A stretch of DNA of 64,000 nt from Siderastrea siderea (GCA_964030785.1 OZ034979.1:36253984-36317983), one strand, 5' to 3'. Counted from the first letter of the stretch, positions 47,601 through 59,532 are shown. Translations and numbers: made by a program. The notes: generated from the letters alone by a model not told the origin.

Positions 47601-48215
47601 CTTCGTGCAAGTGGGGCTTTGATTGATTCATTTATGTGCCGTTGAATCACTGAAAGATCAATACTGTTTCACAGAATATTAAAATTCTTGGTAAACAATA
47701 TTTTTCTGCCAGTGACTCAATGCTAGTTCAGTGCTTTTAATGCTTGTCCTGATCTGAAATGAATTCTGCAGCAGAGATACTTAAAAAAAAAAGAGATTAT
47801 CTTGTTTTGCTGTTTAGGGTGTTCCTTGTACGGTTTGCAGGTTGGATGGTGTCAGCAAACGTAGAGTTTTCTTGTATGCGTTTGTAATGGTGCCATAAAT
47901 ACTTCTCATAAACACTGGCATTTTTATCTGTATATTTAGCTGTTTGTGTGTTACGTTGTGGAGATAGTTGCGTGTTGAATTGCAAGTGTTATCTAATCAG
48001 TGTAACAGAGCATAATGCGCTAATTATTTTCTACCAAACTGGTGTAAAATTACCTCAATTTGAAAATTTTCTAAAAAGTTAAGGGAAGTTGTTAGAAAGA
48101 GGAAGTTGCAATATGTGACTCTCGGCATGTTCATGGCCAAGCTGCACAAAAAATATTTTGCCATTTTTTTCCTCAACACTCAATTTGCTGCTTTTGGCAT
48201 CATGGATCCTAACAG

Positions 48216-48425
48216 TTAACCCTTTAAGCCCCAATAGTGACAAGCATCTAATTTCTCCTTACAATATCACTACTTGATCAATCAGTCAGGTCATAAGAAT
48301 AAAGGAAGTGATCACCAAACATGAAATGTCTTGATGTTTGTGCAAACTCTCCCAATTAGAACCATAAGAAATGTATGGAGAATACTAAGGAGAATATAGA
48401 TATTGATATTGGGGATTAAAGGGTT
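48216..48425 (+). mobile_element. TTAA MITE family B, copy 8
   Basis: Starts TTAACCCTTTAAGCCCCAAT and ends GGGGATTAAAGGGTT, 210 bp. The interior has TTTCTCCTTACAATATCACT, AAGGAAGTGATCACCAAAC and GTATGGAGAATACTAAGG. The left TTAA is intact; the right one has mutated to TTCA. Confidence 0.5.
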
Positions 48426-48599
48426 CATATGATCTAGCTCCCCACAAGTTTTCCTGAAGCTCAGCTATTAGATCACCCGACTTCATTTCAGAACATCATG
48501 GGTTCAACTTTTGTCAGGGACTCAGATTTTTTCTTTGTAGAGATATGCTCGTGACAAATAAAAATAGTATCACTACGTCATAGGTATATGATTGTAAAT

Positions 48600-48679
48600 A
48601 TTTAGGTACTATTTTTGTAACTTAGCTTTTAGAATTGTAAAGCGCTTAGAGACGTTGTAATAAGCGCTATATAAGCTTT

Positions 48680-48734
<55 letters not shown>
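48600..48734 (+). mobile_element. LINE/SINE-type 3' tail ending in ATT microsatellite
   Basis: TTGTAAAGCGCTTAGAGACG and AAGCGCTATATAAGC form the stem-like 3' end I recall from L2/CR1-type retroposons in many animals, directly followed by about 17 ATT units (48680-48734). Such retroposons often end in short tandem repeats made during target-primed reverse transcription. The 5' limit is unclear; no coding part is attached. Confidence 0.5.
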
Positions 48735-48837
48735 CACTATTAATATGTATATTAAACTAAATGCAGTTTACTGACTAATTATTAGAAGATAGCTATGGCA
48801 TTTTGTTAATGATTTCAGAAAAGATCTCGAAAAAGAT

Positions 48838-49109
48838 CTCGATGGACGTAAAAGCAGAGTAGCCACTTCCACTCGATATAAAAATAATAAGACAAAAACA
48901 CATAGTAAGAATATTGACGTCTTCATCGCTAGATGTCACTGGAGAAAACTACTCAAGATCTGACTTTGCATTCAATGCGTATACATGGATCTATTACAGC
49001 CCGATCGATTACTTGCGCGATCGATCGCATCGACCAATGTCGATGGACGCAAAACCAGAATAGCCACTTTCACTTTTTGTGAAAATAAAACATAAACAGA
49101 CAGTGAGCA
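48838..49109 (+). repeat. Direct repeat, two units 201 bp apart
   Basis: TCGATGGACGTAAAAGCAGAG at 48838 and TCGATGGACGCAAAACCAG at 49039 begin two units of about 70 bp, both with TAGCCACTT-CACT and an ATAAAA-rich tail. Between them lies a GATCGAT-rich palindromic stretch (near 49002-49040). Confidence 0.5.
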
Positions 49110-49795
49110 CAAAGAATAATTAAGCAAACGGCACAAGCTCATTACCATAAGCATTATTTTGGAGTAAGCCCGTAGCTACTGTTATTTTGTGGTAAATCAA
49201 CGTTCCTTCTGTTTTCATTCGGCAACGAATGTAGCAGTATTTCGGCAAACACAGTGTCAGTACTATTGCTGAAACCCGTAGATGTTTTTCTTTCCCTCCG
49301 CTACTGATACACGGACTCCTTCAGCCGTACAACTTTGGCAGAGCCCGGAAGACTCGGCCTTCGCCTCAACTTTCCTGAACCCTACGAGGCATTCAATTTA
49401 AAGATCTCCTTCACCGCAAAAACACTACAGAATTCGGAAATATACAACGAAATCGATACGGCGACACTTAAATATGACGTCAAAATTCACACTAGTGCTT
49501 TCGGATCGCTAACGGCAGCGATGGAAGAAGATACAAATCAGAATTCACGACAATCAAGACAATGGCGTATTTTTCATATATGAAAAATGTACCTCGGCGC
49601 GCAAAGCACTTTGGGTGACACTGGCTCTTTAAACCCGAGTACTGAAAACTCACAATCCAGATTGAAACCACGGTGGGTATGGGGGTGTGTGTTTGTGTGT
49701 GGGGTGGGGGGCGGGGGCGGGGGGCTGAGATGGCTTAATATGGGGAAGGAGCTTAAACGAGGGATTATGTTAATCTTAATCTTGCCTGCTTCCAG

Positions 49796-49918
49796 GTGAT
49801 CAAATGGATCGAGGAGCATGGAGAAACGTTTCTGTTGAAGCACACAGGTGTTGGAAAGTCACTAGTGAAGGCAGAAGCTTTGCTCAAAAGACACGAGGAG
49901 TTTGAAAGCATTGCCCAG
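49796..49918 (+). CDS. TRIO: Trio exon 8 of window: spectrin repeat 4, first half
   Basis: The acceptor is TGCTTCCAG and the donor CAG/GTTAGT. The 123 bases give 41 codons (window residues 464-504), phase 0. VIKWIEEHGETFLLKHTGVG is helix A plus turn and differs from human VLDWIENHGEAFLSKHTGVG at only a few positions; KRHEEFESIAQ starts helix B. This is one of the most conserved segments in the window. Length and junctions equal those of exon 5. Confidence 0.5.
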
Positions 49919-50025
49919 GTTAGTGAGCTTAAAAGATAAACTCTTCTTACTCTTTGCCATACATTCCTTTAATGTTAGTTTTGAGAATGTGCAGTTTCAT
50001 CGAGACAGCATCAATGTGTTGCTGT

Positions 50026-50034
50026 TGATGATGT

Positions 50035-50068
<34 letters not shown>
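50026..50068. repeat. GAT microsatellite
   Basis: GAT repeated about 14 times with one TTG interruption near its start. It makes a fortuitous poly-Met frame. Confidence 0.5.
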
Positions 50069-50072
<4 letters not shown>

Positions 50073-50718
50073 ATTATCACTATCATTCCACCCAGCATTT
50101 CAGCTTCCCCTTTATTACAACTGTATTTCCTGCTATCCTCTTGTTCACTTGGCTAGAGATAGGCTCTGTGTTAATGAGGAGTCTTATCCAATATCACATA
50201 GACTACAAGCGGTCTCTCTCTTTCTTGGAGACATTCAAGCCTAACATACGTCAAGTGTTAGTGAGAATATTGCTGCAGTGCAGAAACTCAGCACACTGGT
50301 GGGGAAATTATCTACTCCTGTACATGTTGCGAATGAAAATAACAAGATTAAGAGAACATGACCTAAGCTATATGAGGGCTTGACTGTGTAACGAAAAGGT
50401 TAATTTACAGGACTTCCTTCTTCGACTGTGCCTAATCAGTGTTAATTTTGAAGTTTCAAATTCTTAAAATTTCATGTGGAATTTCTTCCTCTCGATAACA
50501 TTTAAGCGGTTTTGAATTGTGTCCAAGTTTATTTGCGTTTGTTTTGGTTTTGCTTTACTACGCTCTGTAATTGGTTAAAAACTCGCGCAACTTTCTCAAG
50601 CAATCAAAAAACCAAAACAAATCGTGACTTGCTCGCACTCATTTTCCCGCGCTTGGCGCCCGTTACGTAGATTTGCTTCGAGTTGATTGGTTCATCTTGA
50701 TGTTTGCGTCTGTTGTAT

Positions 50719-50948
50719 AGCGGCCTTTACACGTCAAACTAATGTTGGCGAACTCGTGTTGGCGAACTCTAATTGGTGTGTATGTGTGAACGACACAACA
50801 TGTTGGCATACCGTCGAAAAGTTGGCGAGAGTAGAGACAAGTTCTATTTTTCGCCAACAGTTTGCCAACATGTTGTGTCGTTCATATACACCAATTTGAA
50901 TTTGCCAACACGAGTTGGCCAACAAAAGTTTGACGTGTGAAGGCCGCT
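50719..50948. mobile_element. Near-complete palindromic MITE, 230 bp
   Basis: The left end AGCGGCCTTTACACGTCAAA and the right end, reversed, AGCGGCCTTCACACGTCAAA are nearly identical. Pairing continues almost to the centre: GTTGGCGAACTC, GAACGACACAACATGTTGGC and their complements. TA-containing flanks are compatible with a TA or TTA target but not decisive. Confidence 0.5.
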
Positions 50949-51730
50949 TAATTGGCTAGAGTAATTGCTTTGGTTTACTGAAAACTGCTCTGTCCGTTTC
51001 TTTGTAAATAGCAGATTTCGAGGCTTGCTTTGAAAACATTTCAAGATTTGTTGGCATCCTAGTTATTATTTTTTCGAACAATTTACTCCCAGAAAGAAAA
51101 CGTTGTGATACCTTGCATGATTATAAAAAAAATAAATTCACTTTTCTTGCTAAAGCTGTTGAGAACTTGCGAAACAACACTCTTCGAAATGTTTCGACAG
51201 TGTCAACTGTCATCGACAGAAAACTGCTTGCATTGCGAAGTTGCAGTGAGGTGACAATTTAAAACTGCGGTCAGAATTGCTAATGACAAAGTTATAACTA
51301 AATAGCAAAAGAATACGTGATAACGTAAGAACTATATAGAGAGTCTTGAAATAACATGATGCAGTTGTTAATTCAAAGTAGGCTGTTCCCATCGGATATG
51401 GATGGCTTCTGTTATTTTAATTTGAAAACTGGTGCTGGCAAAATCCAAAAACTAGAAACAATTAGAAGAGCATAAAATGCGACATTTTTCAGAGTTTTGC
51501 AAGTGCTCAAATAAGTGAGATACCCTATCTGTAGTCAGGAGTTCGCGAACGCATGTGGAAAAATGTCAGGTTGTCTCGCTGACGTTACTGGCATTACAGC
51601 ATGTCAATGCGCACGGAAACGGAGCCTGCTAGGAATAGGGTGTTTATTTTAGGGTGTTATATTTTTGGTGTTGAAAAATGAAAAGACTGGTTTGATGTCT
51701 AGGCTGTTACTGTAAGTTTCAAGAACGGGG

Positions 51731-51870
51731 CGAATTCTTTTCCGGTGTAGCAATTGAAAAGGGCCTATAGAACGTAGCTTAAAATGAAACGTGAAAGAAG
51801 GTTGCGAATTCGTTTCTATGCACAGTGGAGAAGGGGCCTATATAAGACAGCTAAAAATAAAACTTAATGT
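51731..51870 (+). repeat. Direct repeat, two units 74 bp apart
   Basis: CGAATTCTTTT and CGAATTCGTTT open two units that share GAAAAGGGGCCTATA-type (GAAAAGGGCCTATAGAAC / AGAAGGGGCCTATATAAG) and TAAAA-TGAAAC blocks. Nature unknown. Confidence 0.5.
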
Positions 51871-52179
51871 GTAATTTTTCAGGGACTGAACCCTCAAGAA
51901 CGTACTTCTGTTAGTCCTAGTCACATATCTGCTCAGCAGATATGTCATTTAAACGAATTCGCTTCCTTCTTCCTGGTGTCACTTTGAAGTTTTCGTGCGC
52001 AGACTATGATGCCTGATTCGTCGATGAGACAATGCGTCATTTTTCCACGTGCGTACGTGAACCCCTAACTACAGAAAGGACCACTCACGTATTAAAGCGC
52101 TTGCAAAACAGTGAGCAGCTCTTTGATCGATGTTATTTTTACCATTGGATTCGGTGATCATGGTTTAGTTTGTTTTTCG

Positions 52180-54010
52180 CAAAATTTCACTGCCATCATC
52201 CGTTGAGGGATCTAGAATTGTTTCCAATAGGCAATTTAAGAATTTTGATCGCCAGAGGTTTTCGTGCAGACATTTTGTCTACGGCAATGAATAGCGTTAG
52301 AGAACTGTGGTTGGAATGGAGAGCCTTGTTCTTAGAGGTAAGTGACAGGAACGCTTTTCTTCGGAACAAATGTATCCGTATCTCTAAAAATCCATGGATT
52401 AATACTAAGCTGGAGAAATTGATGCACCGAAGAGATGGTCTCAAATTTAAGGCTTCATAGAAAATAATCCAGTCGACCGGAGTAAAGGCTGGTTTCCATA
52501 TGATCGCTACGATCGCTGCCAAAAAAGTTGAGCGGTCGTTGAGACTTTGATCGCTAAGTAGTTTCCAGATAGGCTGGTTTCCATATGATTTCTGTGATCG
52601 CTACGATCGCTAAAAAGTGGTTTCCACATGATCGCAACAATTGCTGAACGTCTTTCACAGCGATCGTAGCGATCATATGGAAAGAAGCCTTAACTTTAAG
52701 AAGTTACGTTATGAAGTGAACAATGCGATAATGAATGCAAACAGTTCCTACGCCTATTATTACAAAACCTTTGAGATGGAAATTCGTAAAGACCTGCGAC
52801 GTTATTAATAAAGTGACACGCCGTAAATCTAACAAAACAGTAAATGAACTTAAGCCTAATGGAACAAAAACAAGTAATTCAACTGAATTTGCTGAGACTT
52901 TTGATAATTTTTTTGCTGAAATCGTCCCTCGGATGTCTAAAGAAGAAGTAGATGTTGACACGTGCTTTGAAGAGTTTGACAGTCAGACTATCAATCGTTT
53001 TAGCATCCAGCATGTAACTCAATCGCAAGTTTTGTCGCATTCAATTAAACGACTACCTTTGCAAGAGGAAGTTGGGAAGGCTGTGAGAAGATATGATTTC
53101 AAGAGTTCATGTTCAAAAACATTCCTAATAGCTGACGTGAGTGTTTTTAAAAATGCTCCCCGCCCCTTGCCACCCCCTGTCAATGTTGGACCTTTGTAGG
53201 CCAACCCGGTGCCATCAAATTCATGTGACACTTTAGAAGGAAACCGGTTCTAAAGCGACCAGCAACTGGTCTTTGAACGTTGGTCTTGGATTTATCAATG
53301 CCATTATTTTCTCGGACAAAAACGAAGGCCTTTAACACCTTGGACCATAATATTCTTTACAAATTAACGGCTTTCAGGGTCCCACCAACCAATAGTTCTG
53401 TTCTTATTTGAAAAGCCGCACACAAAGATGTCTAGTAAATTGCAGGAAGTCGTCGAAAAGGCTACTTGAATGTGGCGTTTCATAAGGAACGATTTCGGGG
53501 CCTCTTTTGTTCTTATTAAGTATAAATGATCTACCAAATTGTCTTCTTTATTCGCGACGTAGAGTGTATGCAGACGATAATTGTATAACCGTCGCGAGCA
53601 GTGATGTCGAGGAAATAAATCATTGTGTTAACCTGGATTTGGACAGTACAAGTGTGTAGTTTTCAGCCAGCAAACTCACTCTGATATAACGAAGACAGAA
53701 TTTCTGCTGATTGGTTCTAGGAAAAAATTTTCAAATCTTTCAGTGAATCCTACTGCCAAAGTCAATCAATACTCGATTAAACAAGTCTCGACAACAAAAC
53801 CCTTGGCGTGCACATTGATGAAAGCCTCACCTGGGCGTGTCGTGTTAACGAACTTACTAAAGAAAGTTGCCTCTGGTATAAGCACCGTTAACTTGATGTA
53901 TTCGGCATGTTATCCCACTTGAGACTTCCTTCCATTTATAATTCATTAGACCAACGTTTAAGTTACGTTAAATGCAACTTTAGGTTACGTTAAATGCAAC
54001 TTCGCATTGT
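52180..54010 (+). mobile_element. Decayed LINE (CR1/L2/Jockey-type) ORF2 remnant
   Basis: Fragments in changing frames match the order of a non-LTR retrotransposon ORF2: PWINTKLEKLMHRRD near 52391, a linker with TFDNFFAEIVPRM near 52897-52935, GPLLFLLSINDLPNC near 53497, the reverse-transcriptase catalytic YADD in RVYADDN near 53560-53580, and TKTEFLLIGSR near 53689. Frameshifts and stops separate them, and the endonuclease is not recognisable, so the copy is inactive. A 195-bp MITE sits inside at 52496-52690. Sense orientation matches the host gene. Confidence 0.5.
52496..52690. mobile_element. Harbinger-like MITE nested in the LINE
   Basis: TAA is duplicated at 52493-52495 and 52691-52693. 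Termini AGGCTGGTTTCCATATGATC and, reversed, AGGCTTCTTTCCATATGATC are inverted copies. The interior repeats GATCGCTACGATCGC and its complement many times, including a second internal copy of the left terminus at 52571. LINE-like sequence is continuous across it once it and one TAA are ignored. Confidence 0.5.
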
Positions 54011-55290
54011 GAGCAGTACTTTGATGATGATAGTTGACACTGTCGAAACATTTGTTTTCCCTCAAAATTTAGTAAACACTAATTTAATTTTCACGTGTAA
54101 TCTTGTGGAAACAACGAGCAAATGACAGTTTCTGATTTCTCAGTTTGGAATAAAGGTAATTTGAATGAGGACATTTTGTAATCTCACAGTAGTTAACCGA
54201 TTGATTAATGATTTGAACCAATTTTAAAAACTGATTCGCTCTTGTTTCCTCTCTTATTTGTTCTGTCACTTGGTGTAATAAGCTTTCAGTGTCCATTTTG
54301 TTTCGCCCCTGCTGTTTTGCAATTGTGTCTTTTTGACTTCATCAATCTTGCTTGTACTTTTTTTTGGCATGGGTTGATTTCATTTTAAGCCTTTTCCTCT
54401 TGCGGAATCAGTACAATTTCGACTGTAGCGTCGTTTTTTCTGGGATAATTAGCTTAAAGTATTAAATATTATAGTGTGCAGACATCCGTTCTATTTTTAA
54501 AGCCTCCTGGTTTCAAGAGAGGGCATAAAGGGTAGGGAAGCTAATCACTAAGGATTTAAAATTTGTATAGAGAGTGGAAGGTTTGTATCAGGGATGTGAG
54601 ATAAAAGATCAAGACGTGGGGGAGGGGTGGGTAACAAAGCCCTGGAAGCCCTTTTTCTTCGCCAAGCTTATTATGCTAGTTTCAGTGACGCTTCTTGTAT
54701 CTTTTTGTGTTGACATTTTCGTCCTCAGTTTTGTGTACATGTTTTCCGCTCCTCGCTTTAAAATCTATTGTTTGGAAAATTGGCTTACATCCCTAAAAGA
54801 TTTTTTTTTTGGCGGGGGGGGGGGGGGGGAGGAGAATTTCCTTTATTCAGTCTCTCCTACAAATTATACCGGTTGTCCCACTAGGGTTTTGTAACTACTT
54901 AAGTTTTGCATGTTGCGTGATTTTTCAATTGCTTTATCGTTAATCTCATTTAATTTTCATTCCTCCTTTGCGTGTTGCTGTTTTGAAAGAGATAGTGGCT
55001 GTTAACCTTGTACAAATGTTATCAAGATACTGCGTTTTTTTTTACCTTCGAAGAGACAACTGGTATGTTTAGTCGGTTTTAGTTCGCGTTAGAATGAGAC
55101 GGCACGATCAGCCGTTTTTCGACTTAAGACGCATTTACTCAGACAACCAATGTTATTAAAGGGAAATATGGAGAGGAATTAAACATATTTAAAATCTTTT
55201 CCCTGTTAGAGTTTTCCAGAATCATCCCAACTTGTCCAAATCTACAAGTTAGGAAAAGATCACAAACTAACAGTACCGCACGCTGATCAC

Positions 55291-55463
55291 GATCAAAATT
55301 TAATTCACAGAATCAAAAGTTAGAACCAGCTCCTACAGCATAATAAACAGCACCACAAGAAAGTACTGCTCAATAGCTGTCATTTGAATGGTCACACTTA
55401 AGGATTTCATCCACAGACTCAAAAGTCAGAACCACCTTGTACAGCATAATAAACAGCACCACG
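55291..55463 (+). repeat. 106-bp satellite, about one and a half monomers
   Basis: AAAAGTTAGAACCAGCTCC and AAAAGTCAGAACCACCTTG are spaced about 106 bp apart, with GTCATTTGAATGGTCACAC between. Well preserved, comparable to the array at 12315-12908. Confidence 0.5.
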
Positions 55464-56225
55464 CTTAAAGAAAAATTTTTATTAGAAATAACTGCTTTAT
55501 TGAATGGTGCATTTATGACTTCATCAGCCATTATGCAAAACTGGACCTCATTTGTCACACGATCCAAGGTTACGCTGGCAGGCAACATGTATTATTTTGG
55601 TGTTGTTTGCTAAAACCTTATTGTAGTAAGTCACGCTATGTAAACAAAAACCTTCTTGAAGCTGTTTGTTTACATCTTCCAGTTACGAAGCAATATTCAA
55701 TTACTTAAAGTGTATTTCTTCTTTGAAAATAGTTACTCTTGCTGGAGAATTCTTTTTATCGCAAGTTGAAATTGCCACAAGTTAATAGAATACGATTATC
55801 GCTCCGATCTATTTAAATGGGATAATTGACAATTATTTTATTAAATTATTCTCACTTACAATATATTGGCCACTAGTTGTGAAATCCGGCAGCAGTTTTC
55901 ATGAGATAAACATACACCCTTTCCAATAATTCCCCCGTTCAAAAATTAAGTTCCAAATTTCTTTGTACAAAATGTCGAAAACACACAACGCCACGCTAGC
56001 TTTCTTTCAATGGTTACGGCTCAACAGTTACATGTGGTTTCAAAGGGGTGAAACAAAATCTGTTCAAAAATTGTCGGTTATTTAGGGAGTGGGAAAAAGA
56101 TTTCCGTGAGTTGTGGAGTGACGTTGATCCGATTTGACTCGTGCGAGTGTCTAAGTTGTACCTTTTTTTAGAAATAAAAACTCATAAACACATTGTATAA
56201 CGCATTTTGCGGTTTTATGTTTCAG

Positions 56226-56417
56226 AATACTTACACAAACGCGGCAAAGCTTTTGGAAGCTGCGCGTCATTTGGCGAATTCAGGGGAATGTAACCCGGAC
56301 GAAATTCGCAAGAGGGTAGACTACTTCGAGAAGCGAGTCCAAGAGTTCATAGATCGTGTAAACAGACGCAAGGCCCTGCTGAAATTAGCTGTCAATTTCT
56401 ATTCCCGGACACAAAAG
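56226..56417 (+). CDS. TRIO: Trio exon 9 of window: spectrin repeat 4, second half
   Basis: The acceptor is TATGTTTCAG and the donor AAG/GTTTGT. The 192 bases give 64 codons (window residues 505-568), phase 0. NTYTNAAKLLEAARHLANSG and ECNPDEI match human NTYTNADKLLEAAEQLAQTG and ECDPEEI closely. RVQEFIDRVNRRKALL completes helix C, and FYSRTQK leads to repeat 5. Same length as exon 6. Confidence 0.5.
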
Positions 56418-57285
56418 GTTTGTCAACTTGATTGTGCATATTGATTTCGAAGTTAATTATCAATCGTTCTTCCTGGAGGTCATGTTTTTGTCACTAGTTA
56501 GTCGCGTCAAATGTGCGCGCGCGGTAGTATTTCACTTCAGACTCGTTGGTATCCTGTCATGGGTTGATTCTTTCATCGTAACGTTTTACACGCTCTGTGT
56601 GTCTGTCTGTTAGAAGGCTTGATTTTGGCTTGTTTATAAACATGTTACCCGCTGTTCTACTGCGACCTTTGAAAGTGTGCAATGCGTGCATACTACAGGC
56701 AAGTTAAGATGGTCATTGTGTTTTCATTATGCGCGCCCTATTATTAACGTCCATCCGTGTATGCGAGAAGTTATGCGATCTTATCGAAATCGCATTCTCA
56801 ACTGGCGGAGTTCCTAATCCTTACGATACCTTGGAAAACCGTTCTCGCTAAATAATAATTCTTTTGCTTTAGGACAGAAATGAAGTACGTGTCATGAATA
56901 GCGATTTCTGCGTTGTAACAGGAAGATGATTGAAGCCATTTCTCTCATCCTGTGTCATTGTTATTTTATTTATTGACCTATAATTTTACACTTGGTGTTG
57001 TGCTGTCAGTCATAGCTCTCTAGAATTAATTGACATGGTTGATATCGGCATTGATTAACAATTTTCTGAGGGGCAAATTGTGTGAGTGCAGCACAGCGCT
57101 CAGCTTGCAGGCCTGGCTTTCAGCGGGGTCTGTCTCACGGGACATACGTGCAGCCCTCGTGATCTGACAGTTGCAAACTTTCTCTGCTCGCTTGAAGCGT
57201 GCAAAACATGAGCGTAGCCGAGCTTTACACGGAGGATGATTCCACTGTAGCTTTCGTTATAACGCTCTCATCTTTATTTTTCCAG
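56418..57285. other. Intron 9 (868 bp)
   Basis: No repeat, RNA or regulatory motif recognised. Somewhat richer in CG than the introns upstream, with a short CGCGCGCG run near 56515-56522. Confidence 0.5.
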
Positions 57286-57621
57286 CTTTCGGAACTCGTG
57301 GAACAACTCAAGGCGCAGCTCGAGTTGGAGGAAGTCTCCGATAACCCAGACAATATCGCCACAGTACTTACAAATCTTAAACATCAGGGAGAAGCCACTT
57401 TGGACTCCATTCATACCGCTATTGATGAGGGTGAAACGATTATTGAAGAACTAAAGCTCGCTAGCTCGGAGGGAGTCGACTCAAGTTCGCTTCAACATGT
57501 AGAGAAAGTTATCAAGGAGCTAGACCGCGTCCGGCGAGCTATTGAACATTCTTGGACGAGGAGACGTCAGCAGTTGGAGTTATGGCTGCAGCTGAGGGAA
57601 TTTGAAAGATCTGCTAAGATG
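57286..57621 (+). CDS. TRIO: Trio exon 10 of window: spectrin repeat 5
   Basis: The acceptor is TATTTTTCCAG and the donor ATG/GTATTT, a weaker donor than its neighbours. The 336 bases give 112 codons (window residues 569-680), phase 0. LSELVEQLKAQLELEEV is helix A, IHTAIDEGETIIEELKLAS helix B (human VNVIKEGEDLIQQLRDSA), and LWLQLREFERSAKM the linker (human LFLQLRIFERDAID). The donor was placed after ATG because that gives a gap-free join to exon 11 and the neighbouring AAG is not followed by GT. Sequence upstream of the acceptor is open in frame to 57199 but is intronic. Confidence 0.5.
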
Positions 57622-58867
57622 GTATTTATGTCTTGATTAATTGTCTGCCTGTGGTGTTAATCTTTAGAAAGAAATCGGATATACGTACACGTCCATCGCG
57701 AAAAATCGATTGTGCTCACGCGGAAAATCCATGAGAAATTTCCACTGCAGTGGTGCACAAAATAATAGAAGTTTTACAGGGTACAATCGGTACTTTAAAC
57801 ACACACTGTTCAGGGATTTGGAGTTACACATCTGTGGTTTGTTTTTCATTCTACGTCATTCAGACGGACACCGGATTCGCGTATATTCGAGATCTTTACA
57901 TAAAACCTTCGGCGCTTTATGTGGACCTCAAAACGCTTGAAACATCCGCATAAAGCTTGGAGTACACGACAAATAGGATAAAACCCAAGTGGAATTCTTG
58001 CTTTTTGTTGTCTAAGTTGATTTAAGCGGTGTGAAGGGTCACATAAGTAAATTTGCGTGTTCGAATATTTCTGTTGTTTTCCTTTTGTTTTTCTGCTCAT
58101 GTTTTCTTTACGAATCGTTTTCCCGCACCTTTAGTTTATTTACGCGATGCTGTTTCAGGTGAAATGCTGAGTAAAAGAATTCTGTCGCTACTTAACGATT
58201 TTTACATGCTTTCTTGTCTAGGATTCGGGAAATATCGAGTTCTTCCATGGTATGTGAGCTACAGAATTTTCGGATTCAAACATCCATAATGCATTAAAAT
58301 TCTTATCTTTGTCCCAAAGCACCAATGTAAATAAACATTTCTAGCTCGTCGGCAAATGATGTTATGTGGACAATGATATTTATATAATTTGCGACATGAT
58401 ACGTATCGTATGTCATTGAATCTCACTTAAAAACTTAGAACCCCACAAAACCGCACGTTCAACAAGTTACGCCGAATCTTTTCCATATGTTTTTGGCTAC
58501 TTTATTTATAGACTTGGCAGGATCTTCGCAAGAATGGTTGTATTTTATGGTCAAACTTGAAATGCGGCGTCATTCTAAGCATTCTGTATACTTCGTATGT
58601 TATTATAGGTCATGAACCTTCGTTTTTTGCGTGCGAGTGGCTGAAGTTACATTCTTTTGAAGAGACTTGTCAACGTTTTTATTTAGCAAGTATAAACACA
58701 AAGTCTTTTAATTTAGTAAATCCACTTTTCATTGAAATGAACATGTTACGCTTCAACGCGGTTTGTTTCATCTTAGTGTTCTATTGTTTCGTCAAGTTTT
58801 CCTTTGTTTGCAGCTATAAGCGGAAGAGGCAATTTTAAGTTCTCTTTGATCCTCAAGTTAGCTTCTG

Positions 58868-58960
58868 TGGGTCTAAATTTTGAGTCTAGGGATGAAATCA
58901 TTAAGTGTGAATATTCAAGTGAAAGATGCTGATCAAAACTTTGCTATGGTGTTGCTTGGT
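58868..58960 (-). repeat. Satellite monomer, reverse orientation
   Basis: TTTTGAGTCTAGGGATGAAA, TTAAGTGTGA and TATTCAAGTGAAAG are the complement of the satellite consensus. Single diverged copy. Confidence 0.5.
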
Positions 58961-59409
58961 GTTCAATCTTGGCGTAGAAATTTGTCAAAATTGTATATTG
59001 GTGCTCTTAGGAATTTGTCGGGTTATTTCTAAATTCAAGTCTGGTCGTTTAAACACTAATAGAAAGTTTTAGCAATAAGAATGGACGGGAAAGCTTCAAG
59101 CTTTGTGTAGGGTTGTTTTTGTTAGGAAATTTAGCGAGATTACTATTGTCCCTTTTAGTCCTATAAACAGTTTTAAGAGGACCTGCTTTTCTGATGCTTC
59201 CGTACACAAACAGCCACATACTTTAGTTCTGTCACAAACCAAAAAGATTGAACCAACTGTTTTAGGATTCCTCAGACAACTGATGTCAGACGATACTGCG
59301 TGTAGAATATTTTTAGCCTTCTAGTTCTAATACCAAGGTCAATTTTAAAAAATATATGCTTTGGAAAAAAAATTGAAAATCAAGCAGCAGATTACAGTAG
59401 GAAAGTATT

Positions 59410-59532
59410 GCTTCATTGTTCAGTTTCATTTGACTGCGGTCGCACTTCTCAGTTTATGGATTGCTGGGTAGAATGGTCACTCCTTAGACTCAAAACGTCG
59501 AACCATACGAAACTACAGGAAAGCATTTGTCA
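59410..59532 (+). repeat. Satellite variant copy
   Basis: CTCAGTTTATGGATTGCTGG precedes GAATGGTCACTCCTTAGAC and GAACCATACGAAACTACAGG. The same unusual left part occurs next to a satellite copy at 63170-63270, so this is a subfamily with its own flank. Confidence 0.5.

Larger units (their letters stand above)
42333..49795. other. Intron 7 (7.5 kb)
   Basis: Contents: two family B MITEs near the donor (42359-42478, 42568-42782), an inverted-repeat element (43405-43541), degenerate satellite (44388-44632), another family B MITE (48216-48425), a LINE/SINE 3' tail with an ATT microsatellite (48600-48734) and a 200-bp-spaced direct repeat (48838-49109). 44633-48215 shows nothing recognisable. 49110-49795 is less AT-rich and has a palindrome TTTTTCATATATGAAAAA near 49569 and a GT/G-rich run near 49680-49725. 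Confidence 0.5.
49919..56225. other. Intron 8 (6.3 kb)
   Basis: Contents: a GAT microsatellite (50026-50068), a palindromic element (50719-50948), a 74-bp-spaced direct repeat (51731-51870), a decayed LINE with a nested MITE (52180-54010), a run of 15 G near 54815-54830, and a short satellite stretch (55291-55463). 54011-55290 and 55464-56225 otherwise show nothing I can name. Confidence 0.5.

Noticed and set aside
49335..49583. 82-codon frame just upstream of exon 8 as an additional Trio exon
   Set aside because: Exons 7 and 8 join without a gap against the family, and no residues are missing between them; the frame is followed by a stop and has no acceptor-donor pair.
52735..53199. 154-codon frame as a host gene
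   Set aside because: Its content matches the region before the reverse transcriptase of LINE ORF2, and LINE RT motifs follow in shifted frames.
54084..54296. Minus-strand frame of 70 codons with a plausible helical start
   Set aside because: The first 35 residues look protein-like, but there is no similarity I can name and it lies next to LINE debris. Without transcript evidence I did not call a gene.
58557..58838. Open frame of 93 codons between exon 10 and the satellite array
   Set aside because: Hydrophobic, AT-rich composition and no flanking splice sites or known domain; likely chance.
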